From Candidatus Woesearchaeota archaeon (GTDB lineage Archaea; Nanobdellota; Nanobdellia; Woesearchaeales; WJKR01), in assembly GCA_016927245.1 (NCBI GenBank), contig JAFGNA010000012.1:1-61349 (forward strand): 61,349 bases of DNA. The letters are read 5' to 3'. How positions within the stretch are numbered: the stretch's first letter is position 1; every line of letters begins with the position of its first letter. Below, piece after piece: positions 24,899 through 33,181 of this stretch. The position numbers and the translations under genes are program-made. The notes beneath the pieces were generated by a model. It saw only the letters and a list, made by a program, of their open reading frames with translations, had not been told where the DNA came from and did no database searches.

Positions 24899-25498
24899 TC
24901 AGTCGCTCAGGAAGAACATGGCGAACACCGCGACGAGCAAGATGAGCATGAGCCCGAGGACTTTCGGGTTGAACAAGGTGTTGACCACGTTCGTGGCGAA
25001 GTCGCTCGTGGCGACGCTGCTCCCGTCAGTGCCCGTATTCTTCAGCCCGGTCGGGTCGTCCTCGCCGCTATTGGTGGTGTTCACGGGCTCCGTGCCGTCC
25101 CACCCACCCTGTTCCAGCTTCGACTGACCGAACGCGTTGCCGATGCCGAAGAGGAGGACGACGACGGCGAGCACGATGATCCACGTGGATATCTGCTTCT
25201 TCCTCGCCAGGTCGCTGAAATCAACACCCTGGCCGAAGATGCCCAGCGCGAACAGGATGAAGAACACGATGAGGGCGATGATGAGGAACCACGGGATGAT
25301 GTAGTTGACCAGGCTGACCATGGGTCCTGATACCACGACGAGCACGGCGACCGCGGTGCCCAGCAAGGCGTTCAGGTTCCTCTTGTCAGCGCCGAACGGC
25401 TTCCTCATCTCGAGGATGCCGTAGACGATCACGTACACGAGGAGGAACGTGAAGATGATGCTGAAATTACCGAAAAAGCCCAGGTCTATGCTCGCCAT
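24899..25498 (-). CDS. Membrane protein of the pilus-linked triplet, member 3
   Basis: A 199-residue protein with about five membrane segments. It shares a pattern with the two genes upstream: an N-terminal hydrophobic segment reading FTFLLVYVIVYGILE, a basic turn (KPFGADKRNLNALLG), a second segment of V/A-rich character and VNYIIPWFL. A soluble 45-residue loop with two NxT-like stretches lies between the last two segments. It starts 11 nt after member 2, with gtgagg as Shine-Dalgarno. Function unknown; the placement suggests a membrane part of the pilus or secretion machine. Confidence 0.65.
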   Translation of the reverse strand: MASIDLGFFGNFSIIFTFLLVYVIVYGILEMRKPFGADKRNLNALLGTAVAVLVVVSGPMVSLVNYIIPWFLIIALIVFFILFALGIFGQGVDFSDLARKKQISTWIIVLAVVVLLFGIGNAFGQSKLEQGGWDGTEPVNTTNSGEDDPTGLKNTGTDGSSVATSDFATNVVNTLFNPKVLGLMLILLVAVFAMFFLSD

Positions 25499-25508
25499 GA
25501 CTGATGCC

Positions 25509-26153
25509 TCACTTCTGGTCAGAGTCCTTGAGTGATTCTGAGAGCTTCTTCAACCAATTGCTCTCCTTGTCCTTGTTCTTCTTCTCGCTAGGACCGACGA
25601 TGAACCGTATGATGAGGCCGAACACGAGCACGACGATGATCAACGCCTGGGTCTGCGGGTCGATGAGCCAGCGCGGCCAGTACTGCGCGCGCCACCCAGC
25701 AGCGATGGCGAAGATGAAGACGATCGCGATGATGCTGAAGACGGTCACGATGCCGCCGAGGCTGCTGCTGCCGATGTCGATGTTCTTGCCCCAGATGCCG
25801 ACGATGATGAGGAACATGAGCACGGCCACCACGACCAATGATACTGAGGGCAGCGCGTTGTTGATGATGCACACCACGTCGATGAAGCCGCTGGCGAGGA
25901 ACCGGTTGCATTGCGCCCCTGGCAGGCTACGATACCCCCAGAGCACGTGGGGGATCACGGCGGCCAACGCCATGACGAGCGCGATGACCACGTTGAAGTT
26001 CTTCATCGGCTTCCCGTCCTCGTCCTTGCCCAGCACCTTGGTGCGCTGCAGCACGGCGAAGATGACCGTGAATATGAGCATGAACGGGAGCAGTATGTCC
26101 AGGATGCCCACGTCATAGTAGAGGCTTTGTATCGCGGAGTCGAAAATACCCAT
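25509..26153 (-). CDS. Membrane protein of the pilus-linked triplet, member 2
   Basis: A 214-residue protein with about five membrane segments and the shared start (ILLPFMLIFTVIFAVLQRTKVLG, then KNFNVVIALVMALAAVIPHVL). Two cysteines (CNRF and CIIN) lie in the loop before the third segment. It has its own promoter: TATA-like tattataaac near 26188-26197, then a Shine-Dalgarno aggtgatg just before the ATG at 26153. Related to its two neighbours by pattern, probably through old duplication. No known family recognised. Confidence 0.65.
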   Translation of the reverse strand: MGIFDSAIQSLYYDVGILDILLPFMLIFTVIFAVLQRTKVLGKDEDGKPMKNFNVVIALVMALAAVIPHVLWGYRSLPGAQCNRFLASGFIDVVCIINNALPSVSLVVVAVLMFLIIVGIWGKNIDIGSSSLGGIVTVFSIIAIVFIFAIAAGWRAQYWPRWLIDPQTQALIIVVLVFGLIIRFIVGPSEKKNKDKESNWLKKLSESLKDSDQK

Positions 26154-26207
26154 GCATCATCACCTGTGTTTTCTTGGTTGGTTGCTGTTTATAATACTTG
26201 TTTTTTA

Positions 26208-26804
26208 TTAATCTTCGCTTTTTTTCGCTGACCTCTTGACAGGGTCCTGGGTGACCCAGAACATGAAGCCCACGATGAGCGCGATGAGGATGATGGTCGC
26301 GACCGCCTCGCTGGACCACACGCTCGTGACGAACCGCCACACCACGTCGAGCCAGCCGAGCGCGTTGAGGAAGATGAGCGCGATGGCGATGAACGCGATG
26401 ACCATGAAGATGCCTTTCCACGGCTTCTCGAGGAAGAACCCTTCGTCTGTCTGTTTCTGGAAGCTCCCCGCGACGAGGATGAAGCAGAACACCAGGACGA
26501 GGAGCAAGACCATGTGCGACAAGGTCTGGTTGATGACCGCGACGAGCTGGGAGGAAGCGATGACGAAGAACGCCACGACGAAGCTCATCATCGCGTTAAG
26601 GTTCTTGCGGCTGCCCTTGAAGCCCTTCTCCCGGTGCGTGTCCCCCTCCGCGTAGTACGTCTCGACGCCGAAGATCCTCGTCTTCTCCAAGAAGGCGTAC
26701 ATGAGCGTGAACACGAGGAGGAATGGCAGTACGACGTCGTACACGCCGAGCTTGCCCAGGAACTCTATAGCGCCTCCGAAAGCAGATGCCATACGTCCTC
26801 TCAA
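26208..26804 (-). CDS. Membrane protein of the pilus-linked triplet, member 1
   Basis: A 198-residue protein with about five membrane segments, starting VYDVVLPFLLVFTLMYAFLEKTRIFG, with a charged loop (TYYAEGDTHREKGFKG) and then KNLNAMMSFVVAFFVIAS and VINQTLSHM. The motif F-hydrophobic-A-F-LE-K..IFG...NLNA is common to all three genes. It is the most upstream of three co-directed genes. The start may be the ATG at 26804 or the second Met four codons later. Role unknown. Confidence 0.65.
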   Translation of the reverse strand: MRGRMASAFGGAIEFLGKLGVYDVVLPFLLVFTLMYAFLEKTRIFGVETYYAEGDTHREKGFKGSRKNLNAMMSFVVAFFVIASSQLVAVINQTLSHMVLLLVLVFCFILVAGSFQKQTDEGFFLEKPWKGIFMVIAFIAIALIFLNALGWLDVVWRFVTSVWSSEAVATIILIALIVGFMFWVTQDPVKRSAKKSED

Positions 26805-26887
26805 CCCATTCCGTCCTATTTAAAGCTTGTGTTTTTTTTGGGGTGACCGGCAGCTATTTAAGCGCCCCAACCCTTTCCCTAAGTAAG

Positions 26888-27457
26888 ATGGCGACCATCC
26901 CTCACGACCAGTTCGCGCGGCTCCGCAAAGAGCTCGCCGCCCGTGACGAGGAACGAGAACAGCTCATCAAGCAGGCCCGAGCGCTCAACGTGCTCGCCAA
27001 GCAAGCAATGCACGCGACGCACCGCGGAGACCTAGAAAAAGCGAAGCGAGTCCTCGCTGAGGCCGACCCCGTCGCGGCGGGCTTCATCAAAGGGTATGAG
27101 GAGGAGCCGTGGCGCAAGGTCGGCGCGGTCACCGCCGCGCTGCAGGAATGGGGGGAATGCAAGGCGTACTACGTGTACGCCACTGAGGGGCGGCTGGCCG
27201 CCCAGGACGAGCTGGGATTAGAAGCAGAGGACTACTTGTTGGCGCTGGCTGACCTGACCGGCGAGTTGACGAGGAAGGCGGTCATGGCGAGCATCGACAA
27301 GGACGCCGCGGCCGTGCGGGACATTCGCTCCTTCGTGGACGAGCTGCTCGGCTTGTTCCTCTCCTTCGACTTCAGGAACGGTGAGCTGCGCAAGAAGACC
27401 GACGCGGTCAGGTGGAACCTGCAGAAGATCGAGGAGCTCCTTGCAAAGCAAGGATAA
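26888..27457 (+). CDS. Translin family protein
   Basis: A 189-residue all-helical protein of the translin/TRAX family, which forms octameric barrels that bind single-stranded DNA and RNA; archaeal members can act as RNases. Typical features are the N-terminal helix with many charged residues, EGRLAAQDELGLEAEDYLLALADLTGELTRKAV spread over 103-136, and the signature DFRNGELRKKTDAVRW..LQKIEELL near the C-terminus. The ATG at 26888 is preferred over the upstream open frame because a TATA-like ctatttaag near 26853 lies about 31 nt before it. It lies next to, and in the same direction as, the SpoIIM-like gene. Confidence 0.85.
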   Translation: MATIPHDQFARLRKELAARDEEREQLIKQARALNVLAKQAMHATHRGDLEKAKRVLAEADPVAAGFIKGYEEEPWRKVGAVTAALQEWGECKAYYVYATEGRLAAQDELGLEAEDYLLALADLTGELTRKAVMASIDKDAAAVRDIRSFVDELLGLFLSFDFRNGELRKKTDAVRWNLQKIEELLAKQG

Positions 27458-27490
27458 CCTTTATAAACTTCGTTCTCGCTTGAGGGACGC

Positions 27491-28516
27491 ATGGTCCTCG
27501 AGCACCTCTTCCCCGAGAACTGGCTGGAGCGGAAGACGGGGTACGCATTCCTCCTCGGATCGCTGTACTCCCTCATAGGCATCTCCCTCGCGCGCTTGCT
27601 GTTCGGGGCGAACTCAGGGTTGGCGAGCGTGATGTTCGTCAGCATCCTCCTCATACCGTCGTTGAAGAAGCTGTTCGCCCGCGAGGAGCGGTTGGAGGAG
27701 CGGGAGCGGAAGTTCTCCCTGCGCGAGTTGTACAAGGACAACAAAGACCTCCTCCGCGCCTACTTCGGCGTGTTCCTCGGCGTGTTCCTCACCTACTACG
27801 CGATGAGCTTCGTCGGCATGGCCCTCGGATGGGACGTGCACAGCATCTTCAAGGAGCAGGTGTTCCTCGACCCTGTCATGGGCGGCCGAGCCTCGTACCA
27901 GTTCCACACGTTCTGGAGCATCCTCGGCAACAACTGGTGGGTGCTCTTGGCGTGCTTCTTCCTCTCTCTCATCTCCGGGAGCGGCGCCACGTTCTTCATC
28001 GTGTGGAACGCTTCCGCGTGGGGCGTCATCTTCGGGTTGCGGTCCGTCGCGGCGGGGGCCGCGCTCGGGCAATCACCCCTCATCGTCGGCGCGTTGCTGT
28101 TGCTCATGGTCATCTGGCACGTCATCCTCGAGGGAGGGGCGTACATCCTCGCAGGCACCGCGGGAGCCGTGATCAGCGACGACGCCATCACCAGGGCTGG
28201 GAGCCTACGGCGGTTCATCTGGATACTCCTAGGATTGCTCGTCGCCTACGCGGGCGTGGACGCGTTGCTCGACCTCCTCGGCCTCGGCGTGGCCGGTTTG
28301 CTCATCAAGATAGGCGTCGCGCTGTGGTTCGCTTACCTGCTCAAGCATGCCTTTGATGACCAGAAGCACCGCGAGGTGTTCGTGTACAACTACTGGTTGT
28401 TCGTCGTGGCGTTAGCGGTGTTCATCATCGGCGCCTTGGTCGAGACAGGCGTGCTCTCCTGGTCCGGATTGCTGAACACGTACTACGTCTCCGCGATGTC
28501 ATTGTTCGTCGCGTGA
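27491..28516 (+). CDS. SpoIIM/DUF95 family membrane protein
   Basis: A 341-residue polytopic membrane protein of the stage II sporulation M (DUF95) family. In bacteria SpoIIM is part of the peptidoglycan-remodelling complex of sporulation; archaeal members have no assigned role. Visible parts are a charged cytoplasmic start, two membrane segments near 20-60, then seven or so segments from residue 90 on with ISGSGATFFIVWNASAWGV and WHVILEGGAYILAG, the conserved core. A TATA-like tttataaac at 27460-27470 lies about 27 nt before the ATG, so it has its own leaderless transcript although it starts only 33 bp after the translin gene. Confidence 0.8.
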   Translation: MVLEHLFPENWLERKTGYAFLLGSLYSLIGISLARLLFGANSGLASVMFVSILLIPSLKKLFAREERLEERERKFSLRELYKDNKDLLRAYFGVFLGVFLTYYAMSFVGMALGWDVHSIFKEQVFLDPVMGGRASYQFHTFWSILGNNWWVLLACFFLSLISGSGATFFIVWNASAWGVIFGLRSVAAGAALGQSPLIVGALLLLMVIWHVILEGGAYILAGTAGAVISDDAITRAGSLRRFIWILLGLLVAYAGVDALLDLLGLGVAGLLIKIGVALWFAYLLKHAFDDQKHREVFVYNYWLFVVALAVFIIGALVETGVLSWSGLLNTYYVSAMSLFVA

Positions 28517-28517
28517 G

Positions 28518-29315
28518 TCACGCCCGCAGTGAGAGGAGCAGTTCCTCCGCTGAGAAGTTGCCATATTTCTTTTTCGCGCGTTCCCCTGCCTTGCCGTTCA
28601 GGTAGGCCGCGTTGATGGCTGATCGGAGCGGCGTGACCCCTTGGGCGAGGAACCCTGCGGCGAGGCCTGCGAGGACGTCGCCCGTGCCCGCCACGGCCAT
28701 CTCGGGCACGCCGGTCCGGTTCTCGTAATGATTCCTCCCCTGGGTTATCACGTCAGTGCTGCCTTTCTTGAGGATGACGACGCGGCCCGGGATGGCTTTG
28801 TTGTTCTTGACGAGGGATTCGTACTCCTTCCCGTGCGGGGTGCAGACGACCAGATCGCTCCTCACCTCGTCGAGGAACGTCGCGTGGAGCGCGTCGGCGT
28901 CGATGACGACGGGCTTGTCCAGCTCTCTGAGCAGGCCGCGGACGAACGCTCGCTGCGCGGGACTCCGCCCCAGGCCGTTACCGAGGAGCACCGCGTCTGC
29001 GCGCTTGGCATGGGCGAGCACGCGCGGCACCTGCGCCTCTGAGAATGCTTTGCAGCGCAGCTTGTGCGCGATGATGCTCGCGTCGTGCGTGTTAATCGCC
29101 CACGCCACTTTCCAGGGAGCGGCGACCTCGACGACGTCGCACCCTGCGCGGAAGGCCGCCTTGGCGGCGAGGACGGGCGCGCCGACGAGGTCCTCGGAGC
29201 CCCCGACGATGAGGAGGCGGCCTTGCTCTCCTTTGTGCGCGTTCCTCCGCCGTCTCGGGAGCTTGACGTCCTTGGCCGTGACGAGGGTCATATAGCTCTC
29301 ATTCCTCGCAGGCAT
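28518..29315 (-). CDS. nnrD: ADP/ATP-dependent NAD(P)H-hydrate dehydratase
   Basis: A 265-residue ribokinase-like enzyme (YjeF C-terminal domain) that repairs damaged NAD(P)H hydrates. Key motifs are HKGEQGRLLIVGGS near residue 27, GNGLGRSP near 110, VVIDADALHA near 135 and AGTGDVLAGLAAG with its catalytic Asp near residue 213. The N-terminal epimerase domain found in fused bacterial forms is absent. The start could be the ATG at 29291, since LVTAKDVKLPRRR is the usual beginning of the family and a purine-rich stretch precedes it; the annotated ATG adds eight residues. It is convergent with the SpoIIM gene and divergent from the metallo-hydrolase gene. Confidence 0.85.
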   Translation of the reverse strand: MPARNESYMTLVTAKDVKLPRRRRNAHKGEQGRLLIVGGSEDLVGAPVLAAKAAFRAGCDVVEVAAPWKVAWAINTHDASIIAHKLRCKAFSEAQVPRVLAHAKRADAVLLGNGLGRSPAQRAFVRGLLRELDKPVVIDADALHATFLDEVRSDLVVCTPHGKEYESLVKNNKAIPGRVVILKKGSTDVITQGRNHYENRTGVPEMAVAGTGDVLAGLAAGFLAQGVTPLRSAINAAYLNGKAGERAKKKYGNFSAEELLLSLRA

Positions 29316-29378
29316 AAAAACGTTACGAAAAATACAAAAAGCCTGCTCCCTTCTCCTGTATTAGAGGTGTCTTATCCC

Positions 29379-30032
29379 ATGGAATACAAGCAAGTCACGT
29401 TCGAGCTGTTGGCGCACGACACGGTGCGCGTCACGACGATGAAGCCGCGCAACCTCGTCATCTACTTCGACCCGTTCAAGTTGCCGCGAGAGGGCTCTTT
29501 GCCCAAGGCGGACGTCTTGTTCATCACGCACCCGCACTATGACCACTGCAGCGTCGAGGACGTCCGGCGCGTCGTGCAGAAAAAGACGGAGATCGTCACA
29601 GTCCCTGATACCCAGAGCAAGCTCTCGCGGCTCGACGTCGCGGCGGTGCACCTCGTCAGGCCTGGCCAGGAACTCTCAGTAAGAGGATTATCGGTGCGGG
29701 CCGTGCCCGCGTACAACAACGATAAGGAGTTCCACCCGAAGGAGAACGAATGGGTCGGGTTCGTGGTGTCCGTGGAGGACGTGTCAGTGTACTTCGCCGG
29801 GGACACCGACCTCACCCCCGAGATGCAGCAGTTGCCAAGGATAGACGTCGCGTTCCTGCCAGTTTCTGGCACGTACGTCATGACCGCCGAGGAAGCGGCG
29901 AAGGCGGCGATGTTGATACAGCCGCAAGTCGCGGTGCCGATGCACTACGGCAGCGTCGTCGGCTCGTCGCAGGACGCGGAGCGGTTCAAGTCGTTGCTGG
30001 AGGGAGAGGTGCGCGTGGAGTTGCTCCACTGA
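29379..30032 (+). CDS. Metallo-beta-lactamase-fold hydrolase (UlaG-like)
   Basis: A 217-residue MBL-fold hydrolase. Metal ligands are in THPHYDHC (His51, His53, Asp55, His56), with an Asp in FAGDTD and His in MHYGS further on. The compact build without extra domains resembles the UlaG/L-ascorbate-6-phosphate lactonase-like group, but substrate cannot be told. The open frame extends far upstream to 29064, but the ATG at 29379 with a Shine-Dalgarno gaggtg at 29364-29369 is the natural start. It is divergent from the NAD(P)HX dehydratase gene. Confidence 0.8.
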   Translation: MEYKQVTFELLAHDTVRVTTMKPRNLVIYFDPFKLPREGSLPKADVLFITHPHYDHCSVEDVRRVVQKKTEIVTVPDTQSKLSRLDVAAVHLVRPGQELSVRGLSVRAVPAYNNDKEFHPKENEWVGFVVSVEDVSVYFAGDTDLTPEMQQLPRIDVAFLPVSGTYVMTAEEAAKAAMLIQPQVAVPMHYGSVVGSSQDAERFKSLLEGEVRVELLH

Positions 30033-30389
30033 TATTGACCGCGAAGATGCCGCGAGAACAAAAAAGAAAAAATGCTTAGTTCTCGACGACTTCTTCGAGC
30101 TCTGTCGAGATGACCTTGCCGTCTCTGTCGTACGTGAACGTCGCTGACGAGGTCCTTGCACAATAGACGAAGAAGAACGTTATACAACATGGATGCTTGT
30201 GTGCAAATGGTTGCGGATGTCCTTCTCCTTGTCTAAGTGTTCGCTATAACGACATCGAACCATGCCCTGCGGCATCGCCACGGAAGGAATAAATGATTTC
30301 CTGTTTTTTGCGCATCACGAAAGCCAACCTGTTTATAAGTCTCAATAGACCAAACCTATAAAAACAACCCTTCACTTTTCTCATCTACC
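30033..30389. other. Gene-free stretch with possible gene remnant and promoter
   Basis: No convincing gene. On the minus strand a frame from about 30235 to 30074 codes for a plausible C-terminal tail (TYDRDGKVISTELEEVVEN) but has no ATG, GTG or TTG start after the preceding stop, so it may be a decayed gene end. On the plus strand, two TATA-like sequences (tttataag near 30332 and cctataaaaa near 30355) precede the AspRS gene; the second is about 30 nt from its ATG. Confidence 0.4.
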
Positions 30390-32087
30390 ATGTACCGAAC
30401 CCATACCTGCGGAGAATTACGGGCCGGCAACGCCGGCGAGAAGGTGACACTGGCAGGCTGGGTGCAAAAGATCCGCACCCACGGCAACCTGTGCTTCATC
30501 GACCTCCGCGATCGTTATGGAGTCACGCAGGTCACGTTCAAAGACAAGCTCGCGGCGGAAGCCCAGAGGCTCCACAAGGAAGACGTCATACAAGCGAAAG
30601 GAGCGGTCATCAAGAAGCCGGAAGCGAACAAGGCCCTCGCCACGGGCGAGGTCGAGGTCGCCGCAGCAGAGCTCGCCGTCCTCAACAAGGCGAAGCCTCT
30701 CCCCCTCGACCTGGACAACCCTGACACTACTGAGGAAACACGGCTGAAATACCGTTATTTAGACCTTCGGCGGCCAGCGATGCAAGAAAAGCTCATGCTG
30801 AGAAGCAAAGCAGCAGTCGCCGTCAGGGAGTACTTCGACCGGGAAGGATTCATCGAGGTAGAGACGCCCATCCTCGGCAAAAGCACGCCCGAAGGCGCTC
30901 GCGACTACCTCGTCCCCAGCCGCGTCAATCCCGGCAAGTTCTATGCCTTGCCGCAGAGCCCGCAGATCTTCAAGCAACTCTTCCAAGTGGCAGGACTTGA
31001 CAAATACGTCCAGATTGTTAAGTGCTTCCGGGATGAGGACCTACGGGCCGACCGCCAGCCGGAGTTCACCCAGATAGACCTGGAGATGAGCTTCGTTGAC
31101 GAGGAGGACATCTACCGCGTCATGGAAGGCATGATCAAGCACGTCTGGAAAAAAGCCCTCGGCGTTGACGTCAAGACTCCCTTCCCGCGCATCCCCTACG
31201 ACGAGGCCATGTTGAGATACGGCTCTGACAAGCCCGACCTCCGCTTCGGCCTCGAGCTGCAGGACGTCACGGCCTGGGCGCACAAGACGGACTTCGCCAT
31301 CTTCAAAGAAGCAGCAACTGTCCGCTGCCTCAAGGCCAACGGCGAGTTCTCACGGAAACAGATCGACCAGCTCACGAGTGTCGTGAAGACGTACGGCGCA
31401 GCAGGACTCCTCACCCTGAAGCAGACCAAGCAAGGGCTCGAAGGAAGCATCGCGAAGCACGTCAACGAACCGCCCGTCCCCCTCAAGGAGAACGACCATC
31501 TCTTCCTCGTCGCCGGCACCGAACGCTTCGTCGCGCCAGCCCTCGGCGCCCTCCGACTCCACCTCGGCAAGACGCAAGGCCTCATCGACAAGGACCAGTG
31601 GCGCTTCCTCTGGGTGACCGACTTCCCCCTCATGGACTGGAGCGAGGAAGACCAGCGATACGTGGCCATGCACCACCCCTTTACCAGCCCAAACCTGGAA
31701 GACCGCCATCTCCTCAAGAAGGCGCCGGAGAAGGCCCGGTCGCGCGCGTACGACCTCACCCTCAACGGCGTGGAGCTCGGCGGGGGCAGCATCAGGATCC
31801 ATGACCCTGAGCTGCAAGCAGAAGTCTTCGACGCTTTGAAAATCTCCAAAGAGGAGCAACAAAGAAAGTTCGGCTTCCTACTCGGAGCCCTAAGCTACGG
31901 CGCCCCGCCGCACGGCGGCATCGCGTTCGGGTTCGACCGCGTCATCATGCTCCTCGCAGGAGCTGACAACATCCGAGAAGTCATCGCGTTCCCCAAGACG
32001 AAAGACGCGGAAGACCTCATGATGGACGCGCCGAACACCGTGTCAGAAGAGCAATTAGACGAGCTCGGCATCAGCACCAAGAAATAG
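30390..32087 (+). CDS. aspS: Aspartyl-tRNA synthetase, bacterial type
   Basis: A 565-residue class II synthetase that charges tRNA-Asp (and possibly tRNA-Asn). It starts with an OB-fold anticodon domain (RTHTCGELRAGNAG, FIDLRDRYGVTQV), followed by the catalytic core with motif 2 (VKCFRDEDLRADRQPEFTQIDLEMSF) and, inserted at about residues 290-415, the GAD domain that defines the bacterial form. The C-terminal motif 3 is GIAFGFDRVIMLLAG. Most archaea have a shorter GAD-free enzyme of about 430 residues, so this is likely an ancient bacterial acquisition. An AsnRS gene in the same window suggests that Asn is charged directly. Confidence 0.92.
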   Translation: MYRTHTCGELRAGNAGEKVTLAGWVQKIRTHGNLCFIDLRDRYGVTQVTFKDKLAAEAQRLHKEDVIQAKGAVIKKPEANKALATGEVEVAAAELAVLNKAKPLPLDLDNPDTTEETRLKYRYLDLRRPAMQEKLMLRSKAAVAVREYFDREGFIEVETPILGKSTPEGARDYLVPSRVNPGKFYALPQSPQIFKQLFQVAGLDKYVQIVKCFRDEDLRADRQPEFTQIDLEMSFVDEEDIYRVMEGMIKHVWKKALGVDVKTPFPRIPYDEAMLRYGSDKPDLRFGLELQDVTAWAHKTDFAIFKEAATVRCLKANGEFSRKQIDQLTSVVKTYGAAGLLTLKQTKQGLEGSIAKHVNEPPVPLKENDHLFLVAGTERFVAPALGALRLHLGKTQGLIDKDQWRFLWVTDFPLMDWSEEDQRYVAMHHPFTSPNLEDRHLLKKAPEKARSRAYDLTLNGVELGGGSIRIHDPELQAEVFDALKISKEEQQRKFGFLLGALSYGAPPHGGIAFGFDRVIMLLAGADNIREVIAFPKTKDAEDLMMDAPNTVSEEQLDELGISTKK

Positions 32088-32181
32088 AAGGGCGCGCCTT
32101 CCTGTTCTGAACCGCGACTCTACCCTTCTCTCACGAAGCAGAAGATAACCTTTAAAATAACCGTCTTTCACCAACCATACC

Positions 32182-32673
32182 ATGACCGAAGAAACCCGCG
32201 ACCGCATACTGAGAATCCTCGATGAGCACGGCGTCGCGTACGAGCACCTCCGACACGGGCACGTCCACCGTAGCACGGACGCCGCGAAGGTGCGAGGCAC
32301 CAAGCTCGAGCAAGCAGCGAAAGCCCTCGTCCTCAAGGAGAAGAAATCAGGAGCGCTCGTCATGTTCATCGTCGCCGGCGACCGACGACTGGACCTTAAG
32401 AGCATCAAGAAGGACATCCTCTGCGTCAAGAACGTCTCACTCGCCCCGCCAGAAGAAGTCCTCGAAAGGACCGGGTGCACCATCGGCAGCGTGCCCCCAT
32501 TCGGCAACCTCTTCAACATGCAAACCTACTTCGACGAACACCTCAAAGACACGCAAGAACACATAATCTTCAGCGCGGGCACGCACCACGACAGCATCAA
32601 GCTCAAGACAAAAGACTTCCTCCACGTCACCGACCCAGAGGTCAAGTCGTTCTCGAAGCCCGCAGGTGCGTGA
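32182..32673 (+). CDS. YbaK/ProX-type aminoacyl-tRNA deacylase
   Basis: A 163-residue member of the YbaK/ProX/INS editing-domain family, which hydrolyses mischarged aminoacyl-tRNAs in trans. Visible features are the LDEHGVAYEHLRHGHVHRSTDAA start, EQAAKALVLKEKKSG with the conserved Lys, and VPPFGNLFNMQTYFDE with the GxxP-like turn of the family. The amino acid specificity is not evident. A TATA-like tttaaaata at 32151 lies about 27 nt before the ATG. Its last 32 nt overlap the end of the convergent membrane protein gene. The AspRS gene lies directly upstream in the same direction. Confidence 0.8.
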   Translation: MTEETRDRILRILDEHGVAYEHLRHGHVHRSTDAAKVRGTKLEQAAKALVLKEKKSGALVMFIVAGDRRLDLKSIKKDILCVKNVSLAPPEEVLERTGCTIGSVPPFGNLFNMQTYFDEHLKDTQEHIIFSAGTHHDSIKLKTKDFLHVTDPEVKSFSKPAGA

Positions 32674-33181
32674 TGTGACGGGCGTACGCGCCGATTGTGA
32701 GCAGCAAGTACGCCAGGAACAATAACGACACCAACGCCAAGTCCTCCCGGTACCCGAAGAAGTAGCACGCGAGGAACAACGAGCTCGCCGCCAATGACCA
32801 GTTCGTCTGCACAGGCATCGACTTCCCCCGCTTACGCATCGGATCGTCATGGAACGCGAAGATGATCTTGATGAAGAAAGCGGCTACGAAGACGGCGGCG
32901 AAGAGCTCAGGGATGCGCTTACGAGCGACCAACAGCACGAAGACCATCAACAAGACCACAGAGGACAATAACGAGGAGTACTGGTACTCGTTCCGGTGCA
33001 ACCCGCCACGCCGGCCGACACGGTGAGCGAACCAGTGCAGCGCGATGAATGCGAACGCGAACGCCAACGCGAGCAAACCACGGTCCACGAGCACGGCGTA
33101 GAAGAGGAACACGCCGACCAAGACGCGGAGCGTCGTGAGCTGCAAGTACGAGAAGCCCATACCACGAGAAGCCAGACTCAT
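32642..33181 (-). CDS. Polytopic membrane protein coupled to tgt
   Basis: A 179-residue protein with five or six membrane segments separated by short basic loops (RVGRRGGLHRNEYQYSS, DDPMRKRGKS). Its ATG overlaps the TGA stop of the transglycosylase gene (ATGA), so translation is coupled. A role in queuine or precursor uptake is tempting from that coupling but unproven; it lacks the features of known YhhQ-type queuosine-precursor transporters that I can recall. It overlaps the 3' end of the convergent deacylase gene by 32 nt. Confidence 0.65.
   Translation of the reverse strand: MSLASRGMGFSYLQLTTLRVLVGVFLFYAVLVDRGLLALAFAFAFIALHWFAHRVGRRGGLHRNEYQYSSLLSSVVLLMVFVLLVARKRIPELFAAVFVAAFFIKIIFAFHDDPMRKRGKSMPVQTNWSLAASSLFLACYFFGYREDLALVSLLFLAYLLLTIGAYARHITHLRASRTT

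Noticed and set aside
29064-29378. 105-residue extension of the metallo-hydrolase
   Set aside because: It overlaps the NAD(P)HX dehydratase gene on the other strand; a Shine-Dalgarno at 29364 marks the real start.
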